Source: DASPJL01 sp035628645 (GTDB lineage: Bacteria; Bacteroidota; Bacteroidia; Cytophagales; Cyclobacteriaceae). Taken from it: a stretch of DNA of 45,850 bases. Numbering within the stretch: position 1 is the stretch's first letter; the number at the start of each line of letters is the position of its first letter. The notes under the pieces were generated by a model, which saw only the letters and a program-made list of their open reading frames with translations, made no database searches and was not told the origin of the DNA. Both the position numbers and the translations under genes were made by a program. The stretch covers positions 1 through 45,850 of the forward strand of contig DASPJL010000066.1 in NCBI GenBank assembly GCA_035628645.1, given 5' to 3'. This document shows positions 16,088 to 24,943 of the stretch, one piece after another.

Positions 16088-16501
16088 ATGGCCAATAAAA
16101 CTAAGTACCAGTCTGTAATGCTAATCGATGATAATGAGATAGATAATCTTATTAATCAAAAGATGATAGAAGCCTCCAGTATCAGTCAACATATATTTAC
16201 TCATACAGGAGCGAGAAGCGCCATTGAGTTTTTGAAGAATATGGAGAAAATATATGCTGTAGCTTCTGAAGCATTGCCTGAGGTAATTTTCCTTGATATT
16301 GATATGCCTTTAATGGATGGGTTCCAATTTTTAGATGAGTTTGATAAGTTGAAAGATGACACAAAAAAACATTGCAAGATTGTGATGCTTACTTCTTCAA
16401 TTAATCCCCAGGACGTAAACAAATCAAAGAAATACGATTATGTGAAGAAGTATATTAATAAGCCTCTTTCTCAGGAAAATCTTAAAAATCTTTCTATTTA
16501 A
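16088..16501 (+). CDS. Single-domain response regulator (CheY/Rcp-like receiver)
   Basis: The 137-residue protein is one receiver domain with no output domain. The acidic pocket is in MLIDDNEID (about 12-20) and the phosphoacceptor is Asp70 in FLDIDMPLMDG. The switch Ser/Thr is in VMLTSS (about 98-103) and the conserved lysine in YINKPLS near 124. Such stand-alone receivers act by protein contact, commonly downstream of hybrid or light-type kinases. No kinase is adjacent; the only kinase here is 20 kb away and is LytS-like. It lies between the ALDH gene and a strong terminator and is probably monocistronic. Confidence 0.93.
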   Translation: MANKTKYQSVMLIDDNEIDNLINQKMIEASSISQHIFTHTGARSAIEFLKNMEKIYAVASEALPEVIFLDIDMPLMDGFQFLDEFDKLKDDTKKHCKIVMLTSSINPQDVNKSKKYDYVKKYINKPLSQENLKNLSI

Positions 16502-16533
16502 TTGTAAGGCCATACATTTAGTGCGGATCTTCG

Positions 16534-16560
16534 GCCCACCGAAAAAGGGTGGGCTTTTTC
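16534..16560 (+). terminator. Terminator after the receiver gene
   Basis: GCCCACC (16534-16540) pairs with GGTGGGC (16548-16554) around GAAAAAG and is followed by TTTTT. It is 32 bp after the stop codon. Confidence 0.88.
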
Positions 16561-17104
16561 TTGTATAGCCTTCTAAGACTGATTAAACCATCTTTACTGC
16601 ACTTTGCGAAAAGCCCTGTTTTGAAAGTAATTTGATGAAGTCCATCATCTGAATAGAAATCTCCACGGCAGTCTTTTTCTGTGTTCTTAAGTTAAAAAAA
16701 AAGGTATTATAATAAAAGTTACCATAATACTTATTACGATTATTTTCTTTGAAAAACTTTATTAAAAATTGTTCCTGGATTTGACTGATTGGATCCACTT
16801 AAAGCTCTATTCTCAGTAATTCTCTGCTAATATCCCTCTTACTAAAAGTCCCTCAATCAATGCTTTTCTTCCTTCTTCAGTAAAAATGCCATTTAGAATT
16901 TTCTTTCAGTAAACAATTGCTAAACTTATGTAAATCTAAAAACCCTTTTATTGTGGAAGAATTAAAAAATCTTCTTTTAAATACGAAAGCGGTATAGCCA
17001 GAAAGCTAGAGAAAAAGGCAAACTTTCATTTCCCGTCATTAATGCTAAAAAAAACTCATTTAAGTCATTCTCAAATTAGAATTACCTTTCCTATTAGCCC
17101 CAAA
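16561..17104. other. Gene-poor stretch with doubtful minus-strand coding traces
   Basis: A GTG-started 71-codon minus-strand frame (16798-16583) and, just upstream of it, a short open frame ending near 16815 (reading EEGRKALIEGLLVRGILAEN) have a protein-like look. Neither has a recognised family, a good start or a convincing ribosome site, and they are separated by stops. A decayed gene is one reading; chance is the other. The remainder is AT-rich with nothing else seen. Confidence 0.3.
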
Positions 17105-17137
17105 TAAAAAAGGAGGATCACTTTCGTAATCATCCTT
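17105..17137 (-). terminator. Terminator after the 478-residue protein gene
   Basis: On the minus strand ATTAC (17132-17128) pairs with GTGAT (17123-17119) around GAAA, with an imperfect outer AGG/CCT stem, and then runs into a TTTTTT tract (17111-17106). It follows the stop codon by about 30 bp. Confidence 0.6.
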
Positions 17138-17164
17138 CTCATTCTTCTTTCTTAAGTCTATCTT

Positions 17165-18601
17165 TTAAGACAATCTATTTATAAAATTCTCATCCATTTT
17201 AATATACATGATCGGGGAGAAATAAGGTAATTCTATTCTCTTTAATCTTTCCACATGTGTTCTGATCTTTGGAGCCTTATTCTTTTTGTTGTCGCTAATG
17301 GACGTCTTTATTATTTTGGTAAATAATAGAATATGCTCACAATTGTCTTTCCCAAGCAATCTTATTTGTCTTTGAATACTGTTAATTAACTGATTAAACA
17401 ATTCATAATCGTTCATTAGGCAGTATTGCAGCGCCAGTATCAATTTAATCTCCAACTGAGCCTGAGGGAATTTCTTCAAACTAAGGTCATTAAGGAGGTT
17501 ATTGATCCATCTTGCCGCCTCATCATATTTGGATGCATAATAGCAGGAAATGGCCCTGTATGTGATGTACGTGATGTATTTTGGAACATCATTGGTGTCA
17601 ATCTCAAAATCCTGGAAAATAGCAATGTTTTCTTCATACATCATGGTATCATTTTCCGTTCTGTTGTGTCTTTGGATTTTAGTCAGAAGGAATTGTGCCG
17701 GATAGGTATAAAGGCTATAGTTGGAAAGCAGGATACTTGCAGATTCATTTACTTCTTCAAAGTATTTTTCAGCTTTCTTAAATACTTTATAGTGGTTGTA
17801 GTATTCAAGTTTTAGGAATTCAAAAACCAGCTTTAAATGATAGTAAATCGAATCAAGATAATAGGAGCTAAAAATTTTGGCGATGTTGTTAAGGATATCT
17901 TCAATTGGCTCTTCATCCTCTTCCATAGATTCTTCATCCACGAATAATCTATGGAAAATTCCCATGCAACTCTGGTAAACATATAACCTATGCGATGTAT
18001 ACAATCTGCACACATTATTCATCTCCGTGTTCAACAGTGTTAACGCCAGTTTGTCCTCATCGGCGCCTGTTAATGAATATATTCCATATTTCTTGAAATA
18101 TTCAGCCAAAAGATCTTCTGCTTTATCTACAGCAAGCATATAAGCAACATGCTTATTATAAAGCTGAGAATAATTGAATAGATCAGGTGTATTTATGTGA
18201 AGTTTTTTTAACGTCTTGTAGACTATTGTCAGCTCGTTGGATAAATCGTAGTCAAGCAACTCTTTTTCAAGCTTTTTAAGCGTTGCAACCGCAATTGCTC
18301 GTTTCTTGGTAAATATTATCTCGTTTATATTGGCAACTTTCTTTAGGATGTCAGTTCTGGGATTTTCCATTTGTTGAAGAAGATATTCTTCAATTTTCTG
18401 GTTTAACCTTGAACGGAGGGTGTAATAAGCATTGGTGTTTACATCCAATTCCTCCATGATTTTTGTATCTGAGAGGTGTTTTTCTCTCATAGATTTAAGA
18501 AGATATGCTGATTTTTCAGCATTGCTTTCAATAAGGGAATTGTAGATAGCTTGGAAATCGCTGGTCGAAAGTTGCTTTATAATGTTTTTAAGCTTAGCCA
18601 T
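17165..18601 (-). CDS. Uncharacterised 478-residue helical (TPR-like) protein with possible N-terminal HTH
   Basis: I do not recognise a named family. No signal peptide or membrane segment is visible, so it is probably cytoplasmic. The first 75 residues resemble a helix-turn-helix region (KHLSDTKIMEELDVNTNAYY, about 41-60, then LRSRLNQKIEEYLLQQM). The rest is a long run of amphipathic helices rich in Leu, Tyr, Lys and Glu, with TPR-like hallmarks such as YNKHVAYMLAVDKAEDLLAE and YASKYDEAARWINNLL. The layout recalls helical-repeat regulators, but that is inference. It has its own promoter-like sequence and a terminator, so it is probably a single-gene unit, and it converges on the lone receiver gene. 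Confidence 0.85.
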   Translation of the reverse strand: MAKLKNIIKQLSTSDFQAIYNSLIESNAEKSAYLLKSMREKHLSDTKIMEELDVNTNAYYTLRSRLNQKIEEYLLQQMENPRTDILKKVANINEIIFTKKRAIAVATLKKLEKELLDYDLSNELTIVYKTLKKLHINTPDLFNYSQLYNKHVAYMLAVDKAEDLLAEYFKKYGIYSLTGADEDKLALTLLNTEMNNVCRLYTSHRLYVYQSCMGIFHRLFVDEESMEEDEEPIEDILNNIAKIFSSYYLDSIYYHLKLVFEFLKLEYYNHYKVFKKAEKYFEEVNESASILLSNYSLYTYPAQFLLTKIQRHNRTENDTMMYEENIAIFQDFEIDTNDVPKYITYITYRAISCYYASKYDEAARWINNLLNDLSLKKFPQAQLEIKLILALQYCLMNDYELFNQLINSIQRQIRLLGKDNCEHILLFTKIIKTSISDNKKNKAPKIRTHVERLKRIELPYFSPIMYIKMDENFINRLS

Positions 18602-18621
18602 AACATCGGATAAATATTAAT

Positions 18622-18653
18622 CAAGTATAACTTTTTCTATTTTATATTACAAT
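18622..18653 (-). promoter_or_regulatory. Promoter of the 478-residue protein gene
   Basis: On the minus strand ATTG (18653-18650), a 20-bp spacer and TATACTTG (18629-18622, one mismatch to TAnnTTTG) lie about 20 bp before the start codon. The spacing fits; the surrounding AT-rich sequence lowers confidence. Confidence 0.45.
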
Positions 18654-18807
18654 GTCTGTTAAAATTATTATAAAAAATATTTCTTAATGAAATTCTTATA
18701 TAATTATTTTAATTAATTTCTATATTTTTTAAATTTTTTATGTAAGGAAAAAGTAAAAATATACGATTTATTACATATAAATCAATAATCATTACAATTA
18801 AACTTGA

Positions 18808-18830
18808 TATTAAAGCTACTTAAATGTAGC
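18808..18830 (-). terminator. Possible terminator after gmhA
   Basis: On the minus strand GCTAC (18830-18826) pairs with GTAGC (18819-18815) around a 6-nt loop, then TTTAAT follows. The stem is short and the T-tract weak. It lies 20 bp beyond the gmhA stop. Confidence 0.35.
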
Positions 18831-18850
18831 AGGTGTAATATTATTATTTT

Positions 18851-19435
18851 TTATTTAAGAAAAACAAGTTTTTCCGTTAACAATATAAGTATGTGAATAA
18901 CTTTAATGTGAATTTCCTGGATCCTGTCTGCGAAGCCGTGATGGTTTACCCTGATTTCTAAGTCACAAAGACCAGCGAGCTTTCCTCCATCTTTTCCCGT
19001 CAAACCTATTACCTTTATTTTTTTCTTTCTGGCTTCTTCCGCTGCTTTCAGGACATTAGCTGAATTTCCGCTTGTGCTTATAGCCAAAAGAACGTCGCCT
19101 TCGGTTCCTACTGCTTCTATAAATCTTGAAAAAACGTGATCATAACCATAATCATTACCTACGCAAGATATATGAGAGACATCAGAAATTGCAATTGCGG
19201 GTAATGCGGGCCTGTTTTCCCGATATCTTCCAGTAAGTTCCTCGGCAAAATGCATTGCATCGCAATGTGACCCTCCATTTCCACATGACATTACTTTTTT
19301 TCCGTTTTTAATGGCGTTGGCAATTTCCTGGGCGGCAGCTTCTATTTTTAATAAATTATCAGGATTGTTTAAAAAACTATTTAAGGTGAGTTCAGCTTCT
19401 TTTAATTCCTGATAAATGATATTTGATAGAGACAT
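18851..19435 (-). CDS. gmhA: Sedoheptulose 7-phosphate isomerase GmhA
   Basis: GmhA converts sedoheptulose 7-phosphate to D-glycero-D-manno-heptose 7-phosphate, the first step to the ADP-heptose of the LPS core. The 194 residues form one SIS domain. CGNGGSHCDAMHFAEELTG (51-69) and SDVSHISCVGND (84-95) are signature segments, and STSGNSANV (120-128) is the phosphate-binding loop. The metal-site set is complete: His62, Glu66, Gln173 and His181, one residue offset from the E. coli enzyme as I remember it. No other heptose gene is in the window. It is last in a minus-strand series after an MsbA-like exporter and a small membrane protein, consistent with an envelope theme. Confidence 0.96.
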   Translation of the reverse strand: MSLSNIIYQELKEAELTLNSFLNNPDNLLKIEAAAQEIANAIKNGKKVMSCGNGGSHCDAMHFAEELTGRYRENRPALPAIAISDVSHISCVGNDYGYDHVFSRFIEAVGTEGDVLLAISTSGNSANVLKAAEEARKKKIKVIGLTGKDGGKLAGLCDLEIRVNHHGFADRIQEIHIKVIHILILLTEKLVFLK

Positions 19436-19510
19436 TGGCAGTTTGTTTAGCTTAGTTTATTCCTTCTTTTTATCAGCACCTATCTATCATCACATCATCA
19501 AATTGATTCC

Positions 19511-19819
19511 TTATTTTAACGATTTTCCAAAATCCCTCATCAATTTTTCTCTTTCTTCATCATCCTTTAAAGAATCGTAAAGCCGGCCCTTTAGATGGTC
19601 TATCATCTTGCTTTGATTATTGATCTTACTCTGGAGGTTATGCGTCAGCAGTAATCCCAATAGGAAGAAAAGGATCATAAAAGCAAGGTTGATAATGACA
19701 ACATTTACCCAAACGGAGGGATCTTCAATGAATAGGAATTGCGCGTTAAGTATTAAAAATCCAAACAGGATAATCCCATATAGTGCAAACAAAAAAGTGA
19801 GTATTCTTTTCAGTATCAT
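19511..19819 (-). CDS. Small two-TM membrane protein, uncharacterised
   Basis: A 102-residue protein with two hydrophobic segments (about 5-29 and 37-62) and a charged helical tail (about 63-102) rich in Lys, Asp and Glu that may be a coiled coil. The pattern is like LapA-type small envelope proteins, but no signature confirms this. It lies 47 bp after the ABC exporter and 75 bp before gmhA on the same strand, so an operon is likely. Its start is an ATG with no clear ribosome site. Confidence 0.75.
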   Translation of the reverse strand: MILKRILTFLFALYGIILFGFLILNAQFLFIEDPSVWVNVVIINLAFMILFFLLGLLLTHNLQSKINNQSKMIDHLKGRLYDSLKDDEEREKLMRDFGKSLK

Positions 19820-19866
19820 AGGAATAGGTGTATTTTAATTAAGTTATATATTTTCACTTATATCTG

Positions 19867-21699
19867 TTATAAAAGTTGCATACGGGTAAGTTTACTGTAA
19901 ATGCCTTCTTTGTTTACCAATTCTTCATGGGTGCCACATTCTGCAATTTCCCCTTTATTTACCACCACGATTTTATCAGCATGTTGTATCGTACTTAACC
20001 TGTGAGCAATAACAATGGACGTTCTGTTTTTCATTAGATTCGTAAGCGCTTCCTGAACCAACTTTTCAGATTCCGAATCCAGGGCCGAAGTTGCTTCATC
20101 CAGGATAAGGATTGGAGGATTTTTAAACACTGCCCTCGCAATACTTAACCGTTGTCTTTGCCCTCCTGAAAGCTTTACGCCTCTGTCTCCGATTATTTCA
20201 TTATATCCACCAGGTAATTTAGAAATAAATTCATGGGCATTGGCAATTTTAGCCGCTTTTATTACCTCTTCCTCCGAGGCGTTTTCTATTCCAAAGGCAA
20301 TATTGTTAAAAACCGTATCATTAAATAAGATGGATTCCTGCGTCACTATGCCCATATGTTTTCTCAGGGATTCAAGTTTCAGGTCTTTGAGTGATATGCC
20401 ATCTATCGTAATGTCTCCTTTTATAGGATCGTAAAATCTGGGTATAAGATCGGCCATGGTTGATTTCCCGCCGCCTGACTGCCCAACTAAAGCAACCATT
20501 TCTCCTTTGTTTATTGTTAGATTGATTCCCTTTAGAATGTTTTCTTTCTCATAGGCAAACCAAACATTTTTAAATTCCACCGAATGGTTGAAGGAAGGCA
20601 AATCTTTCGCATTTTCCTTATCCGAGATTTCTGTTTCCGTATCCAATAATTGAAGAATTCTGTCAGCGGAAGCCAAGCCCCTTTGAATGCCGCTTGAAGC
20701 ATTGGAAATGGCTTTTGCAGGTTGCAGGATCTGTGAGAAAAGAGCGATGTAGGCTATAAATTGTCCACCATTTAAACTCGAAGTTCCTTCCAGAACCAAA
20801 GATCCTCCATAGTATAATACCAGCGCAACCGCGATTATTCCTAAAAATTCGGAAATAGGACCGGCTAGCTCAAATCTATTGGACATAGAAATGTTTATCC
20901 TTGCATACTTGTCGTTCTTCCGGTTAAACTTTGAAATAATATAGGGTAAGGCATTAAAAGCATTTATAACCCTTACCCCTCCAATGGTTTCGTCTATAGT
21001 GCCAACCATTTCCCCTAAATTCTTTTGGCTTTGTGCTGCTTTCTTTTTTAACCTTTTTGCAATCCCGGCTATTACTCCCCCGGAGATCGGAAGAATGACC
21101 ACTGTAAATAAGGTCAACTCCACCGAAATGGTAAAAAGAAAAATAAAGTAGCCAATAATGGTAGCGGGTTCTTTAAATATGACTTTCAGCGAACTAATGA
21201 TGGTGCCTTCTACTTCCTGGATGTCGTTTGTAACCCTCGACATGATATCTCCTTTTCTTTCATTAGAAAAAAAGCCGATATGAAGGCAGGTGATTCTTTC
21301 AAAAAGGGCTTTTCTTATATTCCTGACTGTAGTGGCCCTTACTTTTCCCATTGTTCTTCCTGCCAGATACCTGAATATATTAGCAAAGAAATTTGCCACT
21401 ACAATAATGACACATACATAACCTAAAGCGCCTGCTTTGCCTTCCTGTCGAATAACCTGGTTAAAATAATATTTAAATAACTTTTCTGCATAATCAAGGG
21501 TAAAGTCAAAAACAGGCTTTTGAGTAACCACGGTAAGTTTTTCTGCAGCATCGGTATCAAATATTGTATTTAATAAAGGAGACAGCAAAGAAAAGGTAGT
21601 CAGGCTAAAGACTATAGAAAGCACGACAAAAAGTATATATTTAGGGGCGAAGCGCCCGAAGGGTTTTGCAAAGGATAAAATTCTAAAGTATGTATTCAT
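19867..21699 (-). CDS. MsbA-type ABC exporter (fused permease-ATPase)
   Basis: Half-transporter of 610 residues with an N-terminal six-helix permease domain (about 15-330) and a C-terminal ATPase domain. Walker A is GQSGGGKST (about 405-413), the Q-loop region has GIVTQESILF, the ABC signature is LSGGQRQR (about 510), Walker B is ILILDEATSALD (about 528) and the switch histidine is in IVIAHRLST. This architecture flips lipids or exports lipophilic compounds as a homodimer; MsbA flips lipid A. The downstream gmhA favours an LPS role, but multidrug or other lipid substrates cannot be excluded. Confidence 0.93.
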   Translation of the reverse strand: MNTYFRILSFAKPFGRFAPKYILFVVLSIVFSLTTFSLLSPLLNTIFDTDAAEKLTVVTQKPVFDFTLDYAEKLFKYYFNQVIRQEGKAGALGYVCVIIVVANFFANIFRYLAGRTMGKVRATTVRNIRKALFERITCLHIGFFSNERKGDIMSRVTNDIQEVEGTIISSLKVIFKEPATIIGYFIFLFTISVELTLFTVVILPISGGVIAGIAKRLKKKAAQSQKNLGEMVGTIDETIGGVRVINAFNALPYIISKFNRKNDKYARINISMSNRFELAGPISEFLGIIAVALVLYYGGSLVLEGTSSLNGGQFIAYIALFSQILQPAKAISNASSGIQRGLASADRILQLLDTETEISDKENAKDLPSFNHSVEFKNVWFAYEKENILKGINLTINKGEMVALVGQSGGGKSTMADLIPRFYDPIKGDITIDGISLKDLKLESLRKHMGIVTQESILFNDTVFNNIAFGIENASEEEVIKAAKIANAHEFISKLPGGYNEIIGDRGVKLSGGQRQRLSIARAVFKNPPILILDEATSALDSESEKLVQEALTNLMKNRTSIVIAHRLSTIQHADKIVVVNKGEIAECGTHEELVNKEGIYSKLTRMQLL

Positions 21700-22142
21700 T
21701 CGTTAATTTATCTAATTTTAATTGTACTCATAGCCTGGTTCGGGTTCGCGAAGTTCACCTGAAACCTCTAGCTTACTTGCCTTAAAGTGTTCATTTTTAT
21801 TGTCTTGTGTTTTTTTAAATTATTGCAACTTGTCCCCATTCTGCTTTGGGATTATCATCTTAGCAAATTTTGTACATTTAGTAGCTTTAGTTCTTTTATC
21901 ATCACATTTGTTCCCAAGTTATAAAAGTAGTATCTGAATTAGACTTTCGTATCTTTTTAAAAATAATTAGTTAGAAAAGAGGTTTTGCCTGCTTTACTGC
22001 ATTTATGCTGATCGTTAATAACATTTTCAGGGATAAATCATATTTTAATTGAATTGTGAGTAAAGGTAAAAACTTCTTTCATCAAAATAATATTTTGCAA
22101 TCGTTAGCATAGTAGAAAAAATCTAAGATGGAATATCAGAAT
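21700..22142. other. Divergent intergenic region
   Basis: About 440 bp between the divergent ABC exporter and Lrp-like genes. I see no gene and no strong repeat. The promoter of the exporter should be here but no convincing TAnnTTTG box with a spaced TTTG is visible on the minus strand. Confidence 0.5.
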
Positions 22143-22173
22143 TTTGCAACAGAAAAATTATGTATTAGCTTTG
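22143..22173 (+). promoter_or_regulatory. Promoter of the Lrp/AsnC regulator
   Basis: TTTG (22143-22146), a 19-bp spacer and TAGCTTTG (22166-22173) match the Bacteroidetes consensus exactly and lie 28 bp before the ATG. This is one of the clearest promoters in the window. Confidence 0.75.
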
Positions 22174-22201
22174 AGCCAAATAAAATTTTGTTATTCTCTT
22201 A

Positions 22202-22675
22202 ATGAATATTCCTTTTAAACTCGATCAAATTGATCGAAAAATTTTAGAAATCCTTCAGTCAAATGCTAAAATAACTAACGCCCAGTTATCTAAAGAAATC
22301 GGACTGTCTCCTGCGCCAACTTTAGAAAGGGTTAAAAAGCTTGAGACTTCAGGTTTGATAAAAAGTTATCATGCCATGCTGGACATTGAAAAGGTTGGAT
22401 TAGGTGTGAGTACTTTCGTGCAGGTAACCTTAGCTGGCCACAATAAAAGAAATATTGATGCTTTTATAAAAGAGATAAATAAAGTGGAAGAAGTTATTGA
22501 ATGCCACCATATCACCGGATCCTGTGACTTTATCCTGAAAATCATTACCAAGGACATTGCTTCTTATCAGAAATTGATGTTGGAAAGAGTGAGTGAGATA
22601 AAGGAAGTAGACAGTTTGCAGTCCATGGTGATATTATCTACTTTCAAAGACAGTAAAGTTCTTCCTGTACCTTAA
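22202..22675 (+). CDS. Lrp/AsnC family transcriptional regulator
   Basis: The 157-residue protein has the family's two parts. The N-terminal helix-turn-helix (about 6-60) reads LDQIDRKILEILQSNAKITN, then QLSKEIGLSPAPTLERVKKL. The C-terminal ligand-binding and oligomerisation domain (about 68-150) has VIECHHITGSCDFILKI. Lrp-family proteins sense amino acids and control metabolism genes. No amino-acid gene is adjacent, so targets are unknown; autoregulation is common in the family. It converges on the minus-strand beta-barrel gene with a 20-bp gap. Confidence 0.94.
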   Translation: MNIPFKLDQIDRKILEILQSNAKITNAQLSKEIGLSPAPTLERVKKLETSGLIKSYHAMLDIEKVGLGVSTFVQVTLAGHNKRNIDAFIKEINKVEEVIECHHITGSCDFILKIITKDIASYQKLMLERVSEIKEVDSLQSMVILSTFKDSKVLPVP

Positions 22676-22695
22676 ATTAAATTCAAGCTATTTTC

Positions 22696-23346
22696 TTATA
22701 AAACAAATCCGACTTTTGCACCAATACGCAAATCGAGGCCGCTATAGCTGTAATCCATAAAGTGATAATCGTACCTTTTTAAGGCTTCATCTCCATTAGG
22801 AGAAAAGCTTTGTTTAAGGCCAAATCCCTGGTAAAAATCAAAGATGACGGTATTGTTAAAATTTAGTTGGTAACCCATGAGAAACAAAACACCTACCCTG
22901 TTTATTTCATGTGTTTTTCTAATTGTTGCATATTTTAGGTATTGCAGGCCTTCTTCTTCATATTCTTTCCATCCCTTGTAACCCGCCCTGCTATTATAAT
23001 AATGATAATTTAAACCTATACTGGAATAGAAGCCTTTCATATTACGATTACTTTTTGCAAAGTATAGCCTGGCCATTACTTCCCCTCCTGTTCCCCATAT
23101 TTCATCTTTTTTATGATCACCCCATATATCCTTTGAAACAAAGAAGGGAGAAACTACCAAACTGAATTTTTGGTCACTAAGTACTTTTTCCACTTCTAAT
23201 TTCAACGTGCTATTTAAAAAATGCTGTGGACTCATTTTTACTGCCCACTTTTTTGGAACCGATCCTTTGGTTGCTTCCTGCGCATAAATATCTGAGGAAG
23301 TATAAGTTAAAAATAATGCAATTACAATTATAAATCTGTGACTCAT
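22696..23346 (-). CDS. Uncharacterised outer-membrane beta-barrel-like protein
   Basis: A 216-residue protein with a signal peptide (1-22, ending DIYAQ) and alternating aromatic and polar residues typical of a small outer-membrane barrel (SLVVSPFFVSKDIW, GFYSSIGLNYHYYNS, DLRIGAKVGFVL at the end). The family is not recognised; DUF3575-like barrels are similar in style. Its ATG overlaps the TGA of the upstream LVIVD gene by four bases, so the two are translationally coupled and likely functionally linked. Confidence 0.8.
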   Translation of the reverse strand: MSHRFIIVIALFLTYTSSDIYAQEATKGSVPKKWAVKMSPQHFLNSTLKLEVEKVLSDQKFSLVVSPFFVSKDIWGDHKKDEIWGTGGEVMARLYFAKSNRNMKGFYSSIGLNYHYYNSRAGYKGWKEYEEEGLQYLKYATIRKTHEINRVGVLFLMGYQLNFNNTVIFDFYQGFGLKQSFSPNGDEALKRYDYHFMDYSYSGLDLRIGAKVGFVL

Positions 23347-24077
23347 TGGTTAGGTAGGGCTAGTTTACTTAAAAATGTGATTTCGCTTCCACTGTAGCTG
23401 TATTGATAAAACCCATCAGAACCAATTACGCTTAATCTTCCATTATCAGGAATTACATCATAGGCATTAATTTCAAAATGTTTTAATAATTGAAGGTTTA
23501 ATGGATCTGTAGCATCATAGACTTTTAAACCATCATCGCACACAAAAAGCTTGTTTTGATCAATACCTAATCCATAGGGATTGGTCATGTTATAGGACTT
23601 TTTTAACTGAGGATTAGTAAGGTCTTTAATATCTACAATTTCCAGCCGGTTGTCTCCTTGCCTGCAGGAAGAGCCGTCTCTTAAAGTGATGTAAGCATAA
23701 TTATCATCTACCACCACAGGATCACAACTAAAAATATGTTGATAGTTAGATAAAAATTCAGGATTAGCTGGGTCTGTGTTATTGTATATGTACATTCCTG
23801 TTTGCGATCCCATAAAAAGATAATTTTTATATGGATAAATGGTTTCTATGCCCCAACCGACCGACAATGACTTTTCCTTGACAGGATGATGAGTATCGAT
23901 GATGTTGAACAAGTTAAGTTTTGAGTTGCTTACCGAGTAAAGGTAATTTCCAGATATGGCAAAGCGGGCCATTGACCCTCCTTTTCCGGCCCTGCTGGGA
24001 GTAATATTTGCATCGTTCTCCGAACAACCGAATACAAGAAGGACTGCCAGTATTAATAAGTATAGAATATTTTTCAT
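23343..24077 (-). CDS. LVIVD-repeat lipoprotein (C-terminal-half type)
   Basis: Surface or periplasmic lipoprotein with LVIVD-like propeller repeats. I use the ATG at 24077 because it gives a standard lipoprotein signal (MKNILYLLILAVLLVFGC, Cys at 18); the longer TTG start at 24107 adds ten non-signal residues. Repeats of the form LFNIIDTHHPVKEKS, IYNNTDPANPEFLSN, IVDIKDLTNPQLKKS and VYDATDPLNLQLLKH are spaced about 40-45 residues apart. With the next upstream gene it looks like two halves of one larger LVIVD protein. It is coupled by a 4-base overlap to the downstream barrel gene. Function unknown. Confidence 0.83.
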   Translation of the reverse strand: MKNILYLLILAVLLVFGCSENDANITPSRAGKGGSMARFAISGNYLYSVSNSKLNLFNIIDTHHPVKEKSLSVGWGIETIYPYKNYLFMGSQTGMYIYNNTDPANPEFLSNYQHIFSCDPVVVDDNYAYITLRDGSSCRQGDNRLEIVDIKDLTNPQLKKSYNMTNPYGLGIDQNKLFVCDDGLKVYDATDPLNLQLLKHFEINAYDVIPDNGRLSVIGSDGFYQYSYSGSEITFLSKLALPNQ

Positions 24078-24191
24078 GTGTTTATAATTTGTTTTTTTAA
24101 TGGCCAAATGGAATTCGCATAATAATCATCCTCGTTCGGGTAAGCTTCTGTTATGCTCATTTCATATGTATAATTTAACTTTTAGTACTCT

Positions 24192-24217
24192 CGAATCTGT
24201 TTTTGTCAGCAGATTCG
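24192..24217 (-). other. Hairpin between the two LVIVD genes
   Basis: CGAATCTG (24192-24199) and CAGATTCG (24210-24217) form a perfect 8-bp stem around 10 nt, in the 181-bp gap between the LVIVD genes. No T-tract follows on the minus strand, so processing or partial attenuation is more likely than termination. Confidence 0.45.
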
Positions 24218-24258
24218 GATAAATATTTATTTCTGAATAGTATATAAAAAGTACTTCT

Positions 24259-24756
24259 TTAGTTTGCTTTCTTTTCCCAGCCTACTATGATTGTATTTTG
24301 CGGTCTTTGGCTGGTCGTAAATTCTTCTGGAATTCCTTCACTGTCCGGAGGTAACAATTCAGGAAATACATCTTTTATTCTTTCTGTGACCGTGACGTGT
24401 TCGAAATTTGTAATATCAACAGCTACCAGGTCAAGCGCATTATCCATGTAAAGAGAATTTCCTTTTACCGCCATGTCAATACAACCCGGCGCTGAAATAA
24501 ATCCAATGTTTTGAGGAGATGTAGGATCATGATTATCTATGATATGAACCCCTTTGTATTTTTCATTGATAAAAATATAATAGCCTTTTTGATAGATCTT
24601 TCCTGTATTGATAAACGCACGGGGTTGCTGATATACCACCGATTTTTCCAATTGATTTCTTGTCATCAAAATAGCCTGGTATTCACTTTTATATTCAAAA
24701 TCATAAGGATCACAGGAGGCAAGAAGTATAAAGACTAGAAGATGGAATGGTTTCAT
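24259..24756 (-). CDS. LVIVD-type lipoprotein (N-terminal-half type)
   Basis: A 165-residue lipoprotein; the signal MKPFHLLVFILLASC places the lipidated Cys at 15. The body has an LVIVD-like unit, GVHIIDNHDPTSPQNIGFIS (about 69-88), then IDMAVKGNSLYMDNALDLVAVDITN, shown here only in part as a motif. It ends with TIIVGWEKKAN. It is short for a propeller protein and carries features I associate with the front half of longer Bacteroidetes LVIVD lipoproteins, the next gene carrying the back half. First gene of the minus-strand series ending with the barrel gene. Confidence 0.8.
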   Translation of the reverse strand: MKPFHLLVFILLASCDPYDFEYKSEYQAILMTRNQLEKSVVYQQPRAFINTGKIYQKGYYIFINEKYKGVHIIDNHDPTSPQNIGFISAPGCIDMAVKGNSLYMDNALDLVAVDITNFEHVTVTERIKDVFPELLPPDSEGIPEEFTTSQRPQNTIIVGWEKKAN

Positions 24757-24943
24757 TGTGTATAATTAAAAGTTTCAGATTTTGAATATGGAGGTTCTGT
24801 TTGTATTGCTAATTATCTAAATAGAGATGATTTCTGCCTTTAAAAAATTGATATGTATATGACCCACAGTAAATAAGGCAGGTTGCGTTTATTTAAAATT
24901 TTCTAAATAGCTTTTTCTAATTGTTGCAAAAGACATCCTCCTT

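Noticed and set aside
16583..16798. 71-codon minus-strand ORF as a confident gene
   Set aside because: GTG start, weak upstream signal and no family; reported only as a doubtful coding trace.
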